Both the position numbers and the translations under genes were made by a program. Of a stretch of 64,000 bases of DNA, positions 62,948 to 64,000 are shown in pieces. Source of the DNA: Chryseobacterium sp. JV274 (GTDB lineage: Bacteria > Bacteroidota > Bacteroidia > Flavobacteriales > Weeksellaceae); assembly GCF_903969135.1 (NCBI RefSeq), contig NZ_LR824569.1, positions 2,625,001-2,689,000 on the forward strand, read 5' to 3'. The notes under the pieces were generated by a model that did not search any database, was not told the DNA's origin, and saw nothing but the letters and a program-made list of their open reading frames with translations. Each line of letters starts with the position of its first letter. Within the stretch, counting starts at the first letter, position 1.

Positions 62948-64000
62948 ATGAGCCAATTTAAAGAATACAAAAACCTCAACCTTATTGACGTAGCAGAGAA
63001 TGTAGCGGAATTTTGGAAACAAAATAAAACTTTCAATAAGAGTGTTGAGATTCGTCAGGGAAATCCTGAGTTTGTTTTTTATGAAGGTCCGCCTTCAGCA
63101 AACGGTATGCCTGGAATTCATCACGTAATGGCAAGAGCATTGAAAGATATTTTCTGCCGTTACCAGACTCAAAACGGAAAGCAGGTTTTCCGTAAAGCAG
63201 GCTGGGATACGCATGGTCTTCCTGTGGAACTGGGTGTAGAAAAAGAATTAGGAATCACGAAAGAAGATATTGGCAAAAAAATCTCTATTGAAGATTATAA
63301 CAGAGCTTGCCGTGAAGCGGTAATGCGTTACACTGATGTTTGGAATAATCTTACGGAGAAAATCGGATATTGGGTAGACCTTGATGATCCGTACATCACG
63401 TACAAGTCAAAATATATGGAAACCGTTTGGTGGTTATTGAAACAATTATATGACAAAAGCTTGTTGTATAAAGGGTATACGATCCAGCCTTACTCTCCGA
63501 AAGCAGGAACAGGACTTTCTTCTCACGAGCTGAATCAGCCCGGGACCTATCGTGATGTTTCAGACACAACGGTTGTCGCTCAGTTTAAAGTAAAAAAAGA
63601 CTCTTCAGCATTATTCAATGATGTGGACGGAGATGTTCATATCCTTGCATGGACGACAACTCCATGGACATTGCCATCCAATACAGCTCTTACTGTAGGG
63701 AGAGATATTGAATATGTTGTAGTTAAAACTTTCAACCAATATACATTTGAACCCGTAACTGTTGTTTTATCAAGAGTTCTTTTACCTAAAGTTTTCGGTA
63801 AAAAATATACAGAAGGTACAGATGAAGATTTTGCCAACTATACTTCAGAAACTAAAGTAATTCCTTTCAAGGTTTTAAAAGAGTTTACAGGAGAAAAACT
63901 TGTTGACACGAGATATGAGCAATTAGTTCCTTGGTTTACACCCAACGATAATGCTGAAAATGCATTCAGAGTAATCCTGGGAGATTTCGTAACGACAGAG
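62948..64000 (+). CDS. ileS: Isoleucyl-tRNA synthetase, 5' part (partial)
   Basis: The frame is open from the ATG at 62948 to the right edge (351 codons). The class I signature appears as NGMPGIHH (residues about 51-58, HIGH-like), and VFRKAGWDTHGLPVELGVEK and AWTTTPWTLPSNTAL are typical of IleS with an editing domain. It charges tRNA-Ile. The 3' part with KMSKS lies outside the window. Confidence 0.95.
   Translation, partial: MSQFKEYKNLNLIDVAENVAEFWKQNKTFNKSVEIRQGNPEFVFYEGPPSANGMPGIHHVMARALKDIFCRYQTQNGKQVFRKAGWDTHGLPVELGVEKELGITKEDIGKKISIEDYNRACREAVMRYTDVWNNLTEKIGYWVDLDDPYITYKSKYMETVWWLLKQLYDKSLLYKGYTIQPYSPKAGTGLSSHELNQPGTYRDVSDTTVVAQFKVKKDSSALFNDVDGDVHILAWTTTPWTLPSNTALTVGRDIEYVVVKTFNQYTFEPVTVVLSRVLLPKVFGKKYTEGTDEDFANYTSETKVIPFKVLKEFTGEKLVDTRYEQLVPWFTPNDNAENAFRVILGDFVTTE

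Overview
The window looks like a chromosomal segment of a Chryseobacterium-type member of the Flavobacteriia (Bacteroidota). Four things point there: low GC, promoters that fit the flavobacterial pattern TTG-N17..23-TAnnTTTG, a T9SS-sorted protein, and a full flexirubin pigment gene cluster. The taxon is inferred from gene content and was not tested by any search.

Region 1 (1-3159) is a minus-strand rRNA operon: the 5' part of 23S rRNA, tRNA-Ala(TGC), tRNA-Ile(GAT), a complete 16S rRNA, and a leader with three tandem promoter modules. The 3' end of the 16S rRNA carries TCTCA where CCTCC, the anti-Shine-Dalgarno core, is expected. Region 2 (3160-10651) is envelope biogenesis: a secreted unknown, rfbD-like, a thioesterase, two OmpH/Skp chaperones, BamA, UppS and a DUF6089-like barrel protein. 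Region 3 (10865-17589) has part of an exopolysaccharide export and synthesis locus (Wzc-type tyrosine kinase with a Gly-Tyr repeat tail, Wza-type lipoprotein, a WecA-like transferase, a GT2) followed by an arginase-fold protein whose metal ligands look lost. Region 4 (17816-27190) has a cysteine-periodic orphan, topA, a large duplicated T9SS cargo protein, an EpsG-like protein and another polytopic membrane protein.

Region 5 (about 27383-60811) is the flexirubin (dialkylresorcinol plus aryl polyene) cluster, arranged in several transcription units. TU1 (+, 27383-34016) encodes an MMPL/acyltransferase fusion with a decayed third domain, DarA, DarB and two hotdog proteins, and ends in a strong terminator. 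A divergent 59-aa double-glycine-leader peptide gene with its own terminator sits in the gap. TU2 (+, 34983-47557) encodes a conserved unknown, a BtrH-like acyltransferase, an ABC-2 exporter, a thioesterase, ketosynthases (including a KS/chain-length-factor pair and a half-KS), an ACP, a polysaccharide deacetylase, a LolA/LolB-like pair, another hotdog protein and a GT2-DUF2062 protein. TU3 (-, 57443-47609) encodes the aromatic ammonia-lyase (TAL by context), FabG, FabF, ACP, an LpxL-type acyltransferase, a CrtI-like oxidoreductase, an Ntn-hydrolase lipoprotein, a DUF1648 protein and an alpha/beta hydrolase. TU4 (+, 57542-58798) encodes a flavin-dependent halogenase-like protein driven by a promoter that overlaps the TU3 promoter. 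A coumarate-activating ligase candidate follows on the minus strand.

The working model is as follows. TAL and the ligase make the 4-coumaroyl starter. The KS/CLF, KR, dehydratase and ACP proteins extend it to an aryl polyene. DarA/DarB make the dialkylresorcinol. An acyltransferase, for which the BtrH-like protein is my leading candidate, joins the two by an ester. The MMPL, ABC-2 and LolA/LolB-like proteins move the pigment to the outer membrane. The window ends with an M23 peptidase and the 5' part of ileS.
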